A stretch of DNA of 64,000 nucleotides from Peptococcaceae bacterium. GTDB taxonomy: Bacteria; Bacillota; Peptococcia; Peptococcales; Peptococcaceae. Positions 39,473 through 47,214 of the stretch are shown piece by piece. Location of the stretch: the NCBI GenBank assembly GCA_019420345.1, contig JAHZHI010000011.1, positions 118,006-182,005 of the forward strand. Reading direction: 5' to 3'. The stretch's first letter is position 1; every line of letters begins with the position of its first letter. The notes beneath the pieces are model-generated. The model made no database searches. It saw only the letters and a program-made list of their open reading frames with translations, and was not told where the DNA came from. A program made the position numbers and the translations under genes.

Positions 39473-40354
39473 TTATTCATGACCATTGCCATGATGCGCA
39501 CCTTGACTGTGTTCTGCGGCATGGAGTCCTTGACCTTGACCATTGCCTGCACCGCTGCCTTGTCCCTGGCCATAACCGTTTCCAGCGCCTTGTCCATTAC
39601 CTTGGCCCTGACCGCTGCCATAACCGCTGGATGCGGCTGAATCGCTGGTCTCGTCGCTGCCGCTATTTTGATAGCTGGCCAATAATTCGCGAATCTCGCG
39701 CATGGTCATTTGCTGCACTTCTTCTGGCGTGATGCTTGGATCGTAAGCCAAAAGCTCCTGATACGCGTGATATTTGCCGCAGGAAAGCCCCGCGTCATGA
39801 GCATCTGCCATTTGGCTGTCGTCACTTTCCAAAGCGTAGCAGTGCGCATTTTTATGCTCGGCGGTGCAGTTTGACACATAGTTCAGCACCGCATCGCTCT
39901 GCGTCGTGTTGCCATTGTCAGACTGAACCACGGCGATGGACAGTTCTTCGCCATTTGCCAGGCAGTCATTGATGGTATCGTTTGCCATGAGCGCATCCAC
40001 CGCGTCGTCATAGTTCATATTTTTAACGTTCAGTTCCGCTGCCAGTGCCACGCCGTCATCGTTGTAGCCATTGAGGGCAATGACACGGTCAAAGCGATTG
40101 ATGTCCATCTCCATAGATGGGTTGATGTCGATGCTGACCACTGTTGTCGGTGTGTAATAGAGGTGATGGCCGCCGAGCCCCAAAGCAAGCAAGCAGCAGA
40201 AAACCAGCGCACAAACCGGCACCCACCGTCGAGACCGTGAGGATGGCCGTTTGCCTTCACGCATGGCTTTAAGAACGACTTGTTTGGTATCTGCCTGCAG
40301 CTTTTCACTTGCCTGGACGTCTTCAAACGCCTCTTTCAACAGCCGTTCCATCAT
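39473..40354 (-). CDS. RsgI-like anti-sigma factor with a Gly-rich tail
   Basis: This 293-residue single-pass membrane protein has a cytoplasmic segment 1-43, a membrane helix at 44-62 (VPVCALVFCCLLALGLG), and then an extracytoplasmic RsgI-type domain starting TTVVSIDINPSMEMDINRFD. The last 70 residues are Gly/Gln/Asn/His-rich repeats (GQGQGNGQGAGNGYGQ). It overlaps the sigma factor by 4 bases (ATGA), the usual sigma/anti-sigma coupling. It probably holds the sigma factor inactive until an external signal is sensed. The His- and Gly-rich tail could bind metals. Confidence 0.8.
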   Translation of the reverse strand: MMERLLKEAFEDVQASEKLQADTKQVVLKAMREGKRPSSRSRRWVPVCALVFCCLLALGLGGHHLYYTPTTVVSIDINPSMEMDINRFDRVIALNGYNDDGVALAAELNVKNMNYDDAVDALMANDTINDCLANGEELSIAVVQSDNGNTTQSDAVLNYVSNCTAEHKNAHCYALESDDSQMADAHDAGLSCGKYHAYQELLAYDPSITPEEVQQMTMREIRELLASYQNSGSDETSDSAASSGYGSGQGQGNGQGAGNGYGQGQGSGAGNGQGQGLHAAEHSQGAHHGNGHE

Positions 40355-40827
40355 GCTTCACCTCCCAATTCATCACGCAGCAAGCCTTTTGCCCGAGTCA
40401 GCTGCGTATAAACTGTGTTGACATTGATGCGCAGGATCTCTGCAATATCCGCAGCTGGATAGCCTTCGTAATAATGCAGGTAGATGACGCGCCGATATTT
40501 CTCCGGCAAAGCCAGCACAGCCTCCAACACTTCAGAATGGGCGGCATCATTGACGCCGCCCTGCTCCACATATGCATCAAGGGACACGGTATGCTTGCGA
40601 AAGAAACTTTTCAAAAGATCCTTGCAGGCATTGATGGTCACGCGGATGATCCACGCTTTTTCATGTGCCTCACTGTCAAAAACGTTGTCGTTCATCGCGT
40701 ATTTCAAAAACACCGTTTGACAAATGTCTTCGGTATCCGCTTCATTCTTCAAGTGAATGAAACAAATACGCTTGACCGTTGAGGCATAATTTTCAATTGC
40801 CCGATTGACTGCTTCTTCGCTGCGCAT
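40351..40827 (-). CDS. ECF-type RNA polymerase sigma factor
   Basis: The 158-residue protein has region 2 near 10-80 (FIHLKNEADTEDICQTVFLK, then HEKAWIIRVTINACKDLLKS) and region 4 near 100-150 (LALPEKYRRVIYLHYYEGYP, then AADIAEILRINVNTVYTQL). It recruits RNA polymerase to a small regulon, probably including the preceding secreted repeat protein gene. It is coupled to the anti-sigma gene by a 4-base overlap. A gap of 33 bases separates it from the gene upstream. Confidence 0.92.
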   Translation of the reverse strand: MRSEEAVNRAIENYASTVKRICFIHLKNEADTEDICQTVFLKYAMNDNVFDSEAHEKAWIIRVTINACKDLLKSFFRKHTVSLDAYVEQGGVNDAAHSEVLEAVLALPEKYRRVIYLHYYEGYPAADIAEILRINVNTVYTQLTRAKGLLRDELGGEA

Positions 40828-40860
40828 GACCGCGCCCCCTCTTTTCTGCTATTTAACGGT

Positions 40861-41346
40861 TTACCAGCAACCGCCGTGATGGCCGCCGCCATTATGATGG
40901 CCCATGCCGCCACCGTTGCCGCAGCCTGTGCCCGCGTTGTCACAGATGCCGTCGCCATTAGCGTCTACATAATTGCTGCCTTGACCGCCATTGCCATATC
41001 CACCGTTGCCGGTGTAATTGTCGCACACGCCGTCGCCGTCAGCATCGACAAAATTGCCGCCGCAGCCTGTGCCGTGGTTGTCGCAGATGCCGTCGCCATT
41101 GGCGTCTACATAATTGTCGCACACGCCGTCACCGTTTGCATCCACGTAGTTGCCATTGCCAAGGCCGCTGCCCTGGTTGTCGCAGACACCGTCACCATTG
41201 GCATCCACATAGCCAACACCTGCGCCGTTGCCAGCACCATTGCCTGCGCCGCGGCCATAGCCGGCCGCAAACATGGCCGCTGGAACCGATGCGATGACCA
41301 ATACGCCAATGATGATAGCTGCTAAAAATTTCTTCTTGTGTTTCAT
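40861..41346 (-). CDS. secreted DANGDG-repeat calcium-binding-like protein
   Basis: The 161-residue protein has a signal peptide at 1-27 (IIIGVLVIASVPAAMFA). The mature part is built of five copies of YVDANGDGVCDN or close variants, separated by Gly/Asn-rich spacers, and ends in a His/Gly-rich tail with a final GGCW. The DxNxDG core resembles EF-hand or thrombospondin type 3 calcium loops, and each copy has one Cys that may form disulfides. It is the first gene of the ECF sigma operon and a likely target or sensor partner. RBS AGGAGGTCATTCTC. Confidence 0.8.
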   Translation of the reverse strand: MKHKKKFLAAIIIGVLVIASVPAAMFAAGYGRGAGNGAGNGAGVGYVDANGDGVCDNQGSGLGNGNYVDANGDGVCDNYVDANGDGICDNHGTGCGGNFVDADGDGVCDNYTGNGGYGNGGQGSNYVDANGDGICDNAGTGCGNGGGMGHHNGGGHHGGCW

Positions 41347-41436
41347 GAGAATGACCTCCTAAAAAATTGTTTTCACTATCAATACGATTCAAACAGGCCA
41401 TTTCATTCACGAAGCAAAAAATTTTTTCAAAAAAAC

Positions 41437-42000
41437 TCAATTTTTTTCTTTGATGATCAATACCGCAATGGGCGGATGGTTTGGACGGTTGAAAAAATCG
41501 CTGACCAACACTGTGTAGCGATGGTGGTCCAGCGTGCGCAAATGATCAAGCACCGCATCACGCTCTGCAAAGCCGCTGTCGCCGCCATGGTAAATGCACA
41601 AGGTCATGATGCCGCCTTCTTTGAGCAGCGTCAGGCCATTGTCGATGGCACGCATCGTGGTCTTTGGCTGCGTAGCGAGATGGTGATCGCCGCCCGGCAG
41701 ATAGCCCAGATTGAACACGATGGCATCCACACTGTCAGGCGCCGCATACTCGGCCATGTCGGCGTGGCTCGCTTTCACAACCTCGGCCGATAAGCCGGCC
41801 TTCGCCAACCGCTCTTTTGTAGCAGCGACGGCTTCCTGCTGAATGTCAAACGCCAGCACGCGGCCACTCGGCCCCACCAAACGACAAAGCCTCTCTGTAT
41901 CATGCCCGCGCCCAGCCGTGGCATCGATGCAGAAGGCACCTGGCTGGATATAAACTTGCCAATAACGCTGCACCAGCGAAATGGTATTGATGGACTGCAT
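41437..42000 (-). CDS. mnmM: class I SAM methyltransferase, MnmM (YtqB) family
   Basis: This 187-residue protein has motif I CIDATAGRGHDTERLCRLVG, then VLAFDIQQEAVAATKERL, VDAIVFNLGYLPGGDHHLAT and TLCIYHGGDSGFAERDAVL, all characteristic of the YtqB/MnmM family. This family methylates the aminomethyl group of nm5s2U34 in tRNA. ATG 42000 with GGAGGACGC is chosen over a longer extension. It lies downstream of a terminator and upstream of the repeat-protein operon; no functional link to neighbours is evident. Confidence 0.82.
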   Translation of the reverse strand: MQSINTISLVQRYWQVYIQPGAFCIDATAGRGHDTERLCRLVGPSGRVLAFDIQQEAVAATKERLAKAGLSAEVVKASHADMAEYAAPDSVDAIVFNLGYLPGGDHHLATQPKTTMRAIDNGLTLLKEGGIMTLCIYHGGDSGFAERDAVLDHLRTLDHHRYTVLVSDFFNRPNHPPIAVLIIKEKN

Positions 42001-42088
42001 GCGTCCTCCGCTTCCTTTCATCAAATCACTGTATCTTTCATTATATAAACATTCTCCACCGCTGTCCACCATCCCCAGCAAAGAAAAA

Positions 42089-42114
42089 AGGCCTGAAGCA
42101 TGGGCTTCAGACCT
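42089..42114 (-). terminator. terminator of the NifX/MinD-like operon
   Basis: AGGCCTGAAGC pairs with GCTTCAGACCT (one mismatch), followed leftward by TTTTTTC. Confidence 0.8.
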
Positions 42115-42136
42115 ATTCTCAGCATCGGGCCAATGC

Positions 42137-42505
42137 TCAGGCGCCGTGATGACCGCCGCATTCGCCGGCATGTTCGTGTTTGTGACAGACAGAGCCAGTG
42201 GATTTCAATTCACCGGCGAGATAGCGCTTGGCGCAGTCTTCGGCGCTGCCGCTGGCACCCGTGATGACTTCAATGCCGCGCGTGTTAAAAATATCGATGG
42301 CCCCTTGGCCCATGCCGCCGGAAATAACCACGTTCACACCCAGATCGCCAAGGTAGTTTGGCAGAAATCCTGGCTTATGCCCTGGGTTTGGAATGCTTTC
42401 CTGAGCGGTGATGACACCATTTTCAGCGTCAAAAATATTAAAGTTCTCACAATGGCCAAAGTGTTCCGTGGTCATTGCGCCTGTGCTTGCAACTGCGATT
42501 TTCAT
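42137..42505 (-). CDS. NifX/NafY-like iron-molybdenum cofactor-binding domain protein (His/Cys tail)
   Basis: The 122-residue protein starts MKIAVASTGAMTTEHFGHCE, with NVVISGGMGQGAIDIFNTRG, the dinitrogenase FeMo-cofactor biosynthesis domain found in NifX, NafY and many non-nitrogenase proteins. The tail (CHKHEHAGECGGHHGA) is rich in His and Cys and probably binds metal. No nitrogenase genes are nearby, so a role in Fe-S or Mo handling with the adjacent MinD-like ATPases is more likely. RBS GGAGGCG. Confidence 0.85.
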   Translation of the reverse strand: MKIAVASTGAMTTEHFGHCENFNIFDAENGVITAQESIPNPGHKPGFLPNYLGDLGVNVVISGGMGQGAIDIFNTRGIEVITGASGSAEDCAKRYLAGELKSTGSVCHKHEHAGECGGHHGA

Positions 42506-42539
42506 AAAAATAACGCCTCCATTTTTGTGATAAAAACAT

Positions 42540-43403
42540 TTATGCTTCAAAAAACAATTTCATGACTTCCTGATAAATCTCCAACAGCGCCTCGCGTGCC
42601 GGACACGCTGTCTCGGCAATGTTCTTGCCTTCATTGATGGCCTTCGGCACCGTTTCATCATACGGAATGCGGCCAACAAACGGGATGCCGTTGTCCCGGC
42701 AGAACTGTTCAATGTGATCGGCCTGCAGCGGGCTGACATCGGCTTTATTGACGCAGACAGCGCATTTTGTGCCAAAACCCTGACATGTTTTGATCACACG
42801 CTGCAAGTCGCTGATCCCTGAAACAGTTGGTTCCGCCACCAATAAGACCATATGCGCCCCGCTGATGGAGGCGATGACTGGGCAGCCAATGCCTGGTGAG
42901 CCGTCAACAATGGCAAATTCGGCGTCACTGTTGGCCGTCAGTGCCTTTTTCACCTCTGTGACAAGCTTTCCTGAATTGCCGCGCCCCATTTTCAGCTTGG
43001 CAGTGGAAAACACACGACCGTCCCGGTACAGCATCTGTTCACCGGCAACGTCATCCAAAAGCGTCACAGCATGTTCGGGACAAACAGCCACGCACACGCC
43101 GCAGCCTTCACAAGCAATAGGGTTCACTTCAAACCCTTCTGCCTTGCGTCGAATGGCGTCAAAGCGACAGTGCTGCTGACAGAGACCGCAGCCAATGCAA
43201 CGTGCAGAATCGATCTGAGCTTTCTGCCCGCCCAGATAGTCCGTCGTCTGCGGTTCATCGGCAAATTGCTGCAGCAAGTGCAGATTCGGGGCATCCACGT
43301 CACAGTCCGCAAAAGCCTGCGCGTTTGCAAAAGCGATAAAAGCCGCCGCCGTCGTCGTTTTTCCGGTGCCGCCTTTTCCGCTTAAAATCAGCAATTGTTT
43401 CAT
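42540..43403 (-). CDS. MinD-superfamily ATPase with inserted ferredoxin domain, copy A
   Basis: The 287-residue protein has a deviant Walker A LSGKGGTGKTTTAAAFI at the N-terminus, two 4Fe-4S motifs between about 55 and 115 (CIGCGLCQQHCRFDA and CEGCGVCVAVCPEHA), and Walker B-type IVDGSPGIGCPVIASI. This family resembles Mrp/NBP35-type Fe-S carriers and occurs in pairs with NifX-like genes. It probably binds ATP and an Fe-S cluster in the cytoplasm. It overlaps copy B by 4 bases. Confidence 0.88.
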   Translation of the reverse strand: MKQLLILSGKGGTGKTTTAAAFIAFANAQAFADCDVDAPNLHLLQQFADEPQTTDYLGGQKAQIDSARCIGCGLCQQHCRFDAIRRKAEGFEVNPIACEGCGVCVAVCPEHAVTLLDDVAGEQMLYRDGRVFSTAKLKMGRGNSGKLVTEVKKALTANSDAEFAIVDGSPGIGCPVIASISGAHMVLLVAEPTVSGISDLQRVIKTCQGFGTKCAVCVNKADVSPLQADHIEQFCRDNGIPFVGRIPYDETVPKAINEGKNIAETACPAREALLEIYQEVMKLFFEA

Positions 43404-44242
43404 GCGTTTGCCTCCTCCTCGATGCGCTGCCACAGTGTCTCAAACAACGCCCGCATCGACGCGTCATGTTCCACGGCAATGCTGCCTTCGGCACCCAAAC
43501 GCGCCGTTTCAGCATCGTATGGAATGCGCGCCAGAATAGGCAGCTTCTTTTCGGCGCAAAGCCGATCCATCTGTGCCGTATCGTCCATCGCCTTATTGAT
43601 CACCACACCGCAAGGCTTTTGCAGGACCGCAGTCAGCTCGGCAACCATTTCAAAATTGTGCGCCCCGAAAATTGTTGGCTCAGCCACCAGCAGACAATAA
43701 TCGGCATCTTTGACGCTTTCCACCACCGAGCACGCGCTCCCTGGCGGACAATCGATGACCACCTGCGCTGCCTCAGAAGTTTCAGCCTTTTTAAGCAGCT
43801 CAGCAATAATGCCAATGCCAGAGGCCTCCCCAATGTTCAAAAAGCCCGAAGCAACCGCCACGCTGCCGTGGCGCCCTTCTTCTACATGGCCAATCTCAAC
43901 CGCTTCTTCAGCAACGGCATGTTCTGGGCAAACCAGCCGACAGCCGCCGCAGGAATGGCACACATCCTTAAACACCATGGGCGCATCACCGATATAAGCC
44001 AACGCATTAAAGCGGCAGAAATCAAGACATTGCCGGCATCCATTGCACGCCGCTGCGTCAAAAACAGGCAGCAACTTTGACACTGGCGTCGAAGCCACCG
44101 CTTCTGGCTTAAAAAACAGATGCCCATTGGGTTCTTCCACGTCACAATCCACATAGAGCGCCGACGCAGCCGACGCCGCAAGATTCACCGACACAAACGT
44201 TTTCCCAGTGCCGCCCTTTCCGCTCAAAACGGCAATTTTCAT
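43400..44242 (-). CDS. MinD-superfamily ATPase with inserted ferredoxin domain, copy B
   Basis: The 280-residue protein starts MKIAVLSGKGGTGKTFVSVN. Fe-S motifs are seen in CNGCRQCLDFCRFNA and CHSCGGCRLVCPEHA; VVIDCPPGSACSVVESVKDA is the Walker B/switch II region. It is a paralogue of copy A and probably forms a heterodimer with it, as the two adjacent genes are conserved together in many anaerobes. ATG 44242 with AGGGGTGAT is preferred over an ATG two codons upstream. Confidence 0.88.
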   Translation of the reverse strand: MKIAVLSGKGGTGKTFVSVNLAASAASALYVDCDVEEPNGHLFFKPEAVASTPVSKLLPVFDAAACNGCRQCLDFCRFNALAYIGDAPMVFKDVCHSCGGCRLVCPEHAVAEEAVEIGHVEEGRHGSVAVASGFLNIGEASGIGIIAELLKKAETSEAAQVVIDCPPGSACSVVESVKDADYCLLVAEPTIFGAHNFEMVAELTAVLQKPCGVVINKAMDDTAQMDRLCAEKKLPILARIPYDAETARLGAEGSIAVEHDASMRALFETLWQRIEEEANA

Positions 44243-44248
44243 GAGCAA

Positions 44249-44611
44249 TCACCCCTGATGATGAAATCCTGCGTGAATATCCGTCAGTGCTGCCAGCTCT
44301 TGGGCTTCAAACGCGCGCACATTTTCTTCGGCAGAGCCTGCCACTGAACCATACAGCGCCACGCCAGCTTTTTTCAGCACTTCCGCAGCATTTTCACCGC
44401 AGCGTGGCGTGATCAACACCTGCGCACCATGATCAACAATGACCTGCGCAGCCTTAATCCCCGCGCCGCCCTGACTCATGATCGCAGAATTATCAACATA
44501 AACGGCTTCTTTCGTTTCATCGTCATAGAACGCAAAATTTGCCGCACGACCAAAATTTTCGGCCACCTTACTCTCTAAAGATGGATGATCAACCGGAATC
44601 GCAATTTTCAT
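44249..44611 (-). CDS. NifX/NafY-like cofactor-binding domain protein
   Basis: The 120-residue protein reads MKIAIPVDHPSLESKVAENF, then GAQVLITPRCGENAAEVLKK, the same fold as the gene at 42137 but without the His/Cys tail. It is the first gene of a four-gene operon (NifX-like, two ATPases, NifX-like) ended by the 42089 terminator. The operon probably handles Fe-S or Mo-Fe type clusters. RBS AAAGAGG. Confidence 0.85.
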   Translation of the reverse strand: MKIAIPVDHPSLESKVAENFGRAANFAFYDDETKEAVYVDNSAIMSQGGAGIKAAQVIVDHGAQVLITPRCGENAAEVLKKAGVALYGSVAGSAEENVRAFEAQELAALTDIHAGFHHQG

Positions 44612-44728
44612 GGTACCTAACCTCTTTCTATTGATACACTACCCTATAAACCATTGTTTTTCGGCATATGCCTTTTATGGGTCCATCATAGCACCATAAA
44701 TAGCATATGTCAATAATGAGAGCAAAAA

Positions 44729-44760
44729 AGCAGCACCGTGCAAAGGCGCACGGTGCTGCT
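44729..44760 (-). terminator. terminator of the second ASST gene
   Basis: A perfect 13-bp stem (AGCAGCACCGTGC against GCACGGTGCTGCT) with a 6-base loop and T-run leftward, 25 bases after the ASST stop. Confidence 0.85.
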
Positions 44761-44785
44761 TTTTAATGTTGTGATAAATGCTATT

Positions 44786-46210
44786 TTAAAATTGATCGTC
44801 GGTTACGCAAGCATCCATTTTGCCACTATACCCCCAAGTGCCTTCGATGGTAACCACATTATCAAGGTGGGCATCAGCAGCACCGGGAACGCGGAAGGAA
44901 AAATTGTTCACGCGTTCAACAGGAATTTCGGTTGGTGTTGGCACCTGTGGCACATAGTCGTATGGGTAGCGATATGCACGATAAATGCGTGGTGCATCCA
45001 TTTCAAATGGAGCAATAAATTCCCAAACCACTTCTTTGTCAGGGGTTACTTCAAGCAGACGGCAGCTGCAGCCTTCGGTGATCAGCGTGTTGCCGTTTGG
45101 CAGTCGCTGTGCCGAACTGATCAATGGGCTGTAGAACTGGCTCTTGGCAACGATGGAAGACATGCTGTACCAGGAAGCAGATGTGAATTCCCAAACAAGT
45201 TTCAAGGTCACTGGATCGATTTCCAAAATGCGGGAATGGTCACGAAGATCGGCCTTGGTACCGTCCTTGCTGGTACGGCTTGGGTAACCATAGCCAGCCC
45301 AGCCACCGTTGTCGAAAATAAGGATGTTGCCTTCGCCAGGCAGACCTTTTGGAATCATGTGGCAGTGGTGCTGACCGATGATTTGGCGAATCTTACGGAG
45401 TTCTTTGGTCTTGGTGAAATCTGGACCAATCTGCCATACGATTTTTCCAGTCTTCTTGTCAGTGATCCCCATAATGTTGGACTCACGTGCATCCCAAATG
45501 ATGTTGTCCGGATGGAAACGTTCGTCGCCCTGATCGTACCATTTGTTTGGACCAAGAACGCTCATGGAATTGATATGCATCCAGTCGTACTGGCCTTCGC
45601 CATTGGTATGATAGTTAGGATTGCGGAAAAGAATCGCTTTTTCCTGTTCAGAAAAATCCAGTTCTCTGAAATGTTCATTGATGTTCCATTTCCAGACAAT
45701 GTTGCCTTCCCAGTCGACTTCAATAAAGCAGTCGTCAAGCAAACGCTTATCAGAAATGCGTTTGTTGTAAAGGTCTTCATGGCAAAGAATCAACGTGTTG
45801 CCGCTTTCGGTCTGGCATTCCATCCCAGGAACATAATAACCAACAGGATTGCCTTCGCGCTGATAGTCATGGTGCTGACGCGCCATCCAATGTTCTCTGT
45901 CGCCATCTTTGCAGAATTCGGTCTTGTTGAAAGACCAGACAACGTTACCATCCCAATCCACTTCAGTAACATCAGCCATGTCCTGATAGGCATATTCAGA
46001 ATCGCGGCGGCCCAAACTGCCCATGCAATAACCGCCTTTTAACAATTTGTTTGGAAATCCCTGGAAGTCTTTCCAAACTTTGATGACATTGCCATTCATG
46101 TCAATTAACACGGCACCCGTTCCAGATACTGGCATCAACGTGTAGCCGCTCCAGGCCTTTTCAGGATTATAGATGGTTGTTCCAGTAGGGTATACACTTG
46201 GTGTTCCCAT
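44786..46210 (-). CDS. arylsulfotransferase (ASST)-family beta-propeller protein, copy 2
   Basis: The 474-residue protein is a close homologue of copy 1: DMNGNVIKVWKDFQGFPNKL, EHWMARQHHDYQREGNPVGY, ILIFDNGGWAGYGYP, SSAQRLPNGNTLITEGCSCR and RAYRYPYDYVPQVP. There is no signal peptide, so it is probably cytoplasmic. It would transfer sulfuryl groups or act on another anion substrate imported by the nearby DASS transporter. Upstream lie Crp2 and, divergent, DASS2, with a shared GTTCAAT-N11-ATTCAAT element in its own promoter region (46236-46260). RBS AAGGAGG. Confidence 0.85.
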   Translation of the reverse strand: MGTPSVYPTGTTIYNPEKAWSGYTLMPVSGTGAVLIDMNGNVIKVWKDFQGFPNKLLKGGYCMGSLGRRDSEYAYQDMADVTEVDWDGNVVWSFNKTEFCKDGDREHWMARQHHDYQREGNPVGYYVPGMECQTESGNTLILCHEDLYNKRISDKRLLDDCFIEVDWEGNIVWKWNINEHFRELDFSEQEKAILFRNPNYHTNGEGQYDWMHINSMSVLGPNKWYDQGDERFHPDNIIWDARESNIMGITDKKTGKIVWQIGPDFTKTKELRKIRQIIGQHHCHMIPKGLPGEGNILIFDNGGWAGYGYPSRTSKDGTKADLRDHSRILEIDPVTLKLVWEFTSASWYSMSSIVAKSQFYSPLISSAQRLPNGNTLITEGCSCRLLEVTPDKEVVWEFIAPFEMDAPRIYRAYRYPYDYVPQVPTPTEIPVERVNNFSFRVPGAADAHLDNVVTIEGTWGYSGKMDACVTDDQF

Positions 46211-46235
46211 TATGATTCCTCCTTATCATCACATT

Positions 46236-46260
46236 GTTCAATAAATATTCTTTATTCAAT
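46236..46260. promoter_or_regulatory. candidate set 2 regulatory element ahead of ASST copy 2
   Basis: GTTCAAT-N11-ATTCAAT followed by CATACCAT, 26 bases upstream of the ASST2 start. The same composite element occurs at 47064-47088 between Crp2 and DASS2, and a weaker one (ATTCAAT-N11-ATTATTG) at 51870-51894 before DASS3. It is a likely binding site for a set 2 regulator, most simply Crp2. Inference only. Confidence 0.55.
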
Positions 46261-46326
46261 CATACCATTGAAATTTCTGAACAATGATAACCTATGTTAA
46301 CACAAGCCTATAATTAAAAAATTTCA

Positions 46327-47010
46327 CTAATGATACTCTAAATACTCCCCGTTGGCAAAACGCTCTAGTTCAGGAACATTGATAATACGCAAACCTTGAG
46401 GAATACGTTCTACAACGTTGATCGCTTTCAACGACTTAATAATTCGGGCAACCGTTACTTTATGAACACCCAACAAACCCGCCAGATCCACATTTTTCAC
46501 AAAAACCATGCGCAATGTATTGTCGTTACTTGGCTCTGAAAATTCTAACAGCAACTGGCATAATCTATTAGCCACACTCTGCTCTTGATGCGATTGATAG
46601 TTCTGTATCAATCGTGTGTACTCATCAAGCATAGCATCTAACAGTGCTTCTAATAATTCAGGATGACTTTTTACATAAGAATAAAACGTCTCTTTAGGAA
46701 TCAAATACCCCTCACAATCCGTCATTGCCACAAAATCCATGGCAGCTATTCTTCCACGGTGTGTTTGCGATGAATGACTGCCATAAAGACAAAAGACACC
46801 AATCAAGCATTGCGCCAAATCATTATTGGCACTTTTGATGCTGTATATGACTTCATCACCCTTTACAGTCGTCATAATGCGATAAAAATACCCCTTCGTT
46901 AAATAATACAAATACTCCACCGGGTCGCCTTGTTTAATGAATACGCTCCCTTTCTTTATTTTTTCAAAATGGACGTCAGGTAAATGGATCAAACTGTTTG
47001 GTATCGACAT
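46327..47010 (-). CDS. Crp/Fnr-family transcriptional regulator, set 2
   Basis: The 227-residue protein has an effector-binding barrel (FEKIKKGSVFIKQGDPVEYL, then YFYRIMTTVKGDEVIYSIKS) and a C-terminal winged HTH (VKNVDLAGLLGVHKVTVARI). It has the same layout as the set 1 regulator. It is divergent from DASS2 and lies upstream of ASST2, with the candidate operator in the divergent gap. Effector unknown. Confidence 0.85.
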   Translation of the reverse strand: MSIPNSLIHLPDVHFEKIKKGSVFIKQGDPVEYLYYLTKGYFYRIMTTVKGDEVIYSIKSANNDLAQCLIGVFCLYGSHSSQTHRGRIAAMDFVAMTDCEGYLIPKETFYSYVKSHPELLEALLDAMLDEYTRLIQNYQSHQEQSVANRLCQLLLEFSEPSNDNTLRMVFVKNVDLAGLLGVHKVTVARIIKSLKAINVVERIPQGLRIINVPELERFANGEYLEYH

Positions 47011-47063
47011 AACCTTTCCTCCTATCGATATTAAAAAGCATTTTCATCGCTCATATGGTATGT

Positions 47064-47088
47064 GTTCAATCAATATCTTTTATTCAAT
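47064..47088. promoter_or_regulatory. candidate regulatory element between Crp2 and DASS2
   Basis: GTTCAAT-N11-ATTCAAT, nested in an 8-bp inverted repeat ATGGTATG...CATACCAT (47055-47096). It is the same element as at 46236. Its position in the divergent promoter region suggests it controls both genes. Confidence 0.55.
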
Positions 47089-47214
47089 CATACCATAATA
47101 ATATATTGTTATTTATTTTTTCTTATTAACATATGTTAATGATACTCAAATAAGAAAGGTATAAGATTATCTTATCCAATACGTATTGATATTTAAAAAA
47201 ATGAGGTGGTCTTA

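Noticed and set aside
42137..44611. Part of a nitrogenase cluster
   Set aside because: No nifH, nifD, nifK or nifB-like radical SAM gene is present; NifX-like domains are common outside nitrogen fixation.
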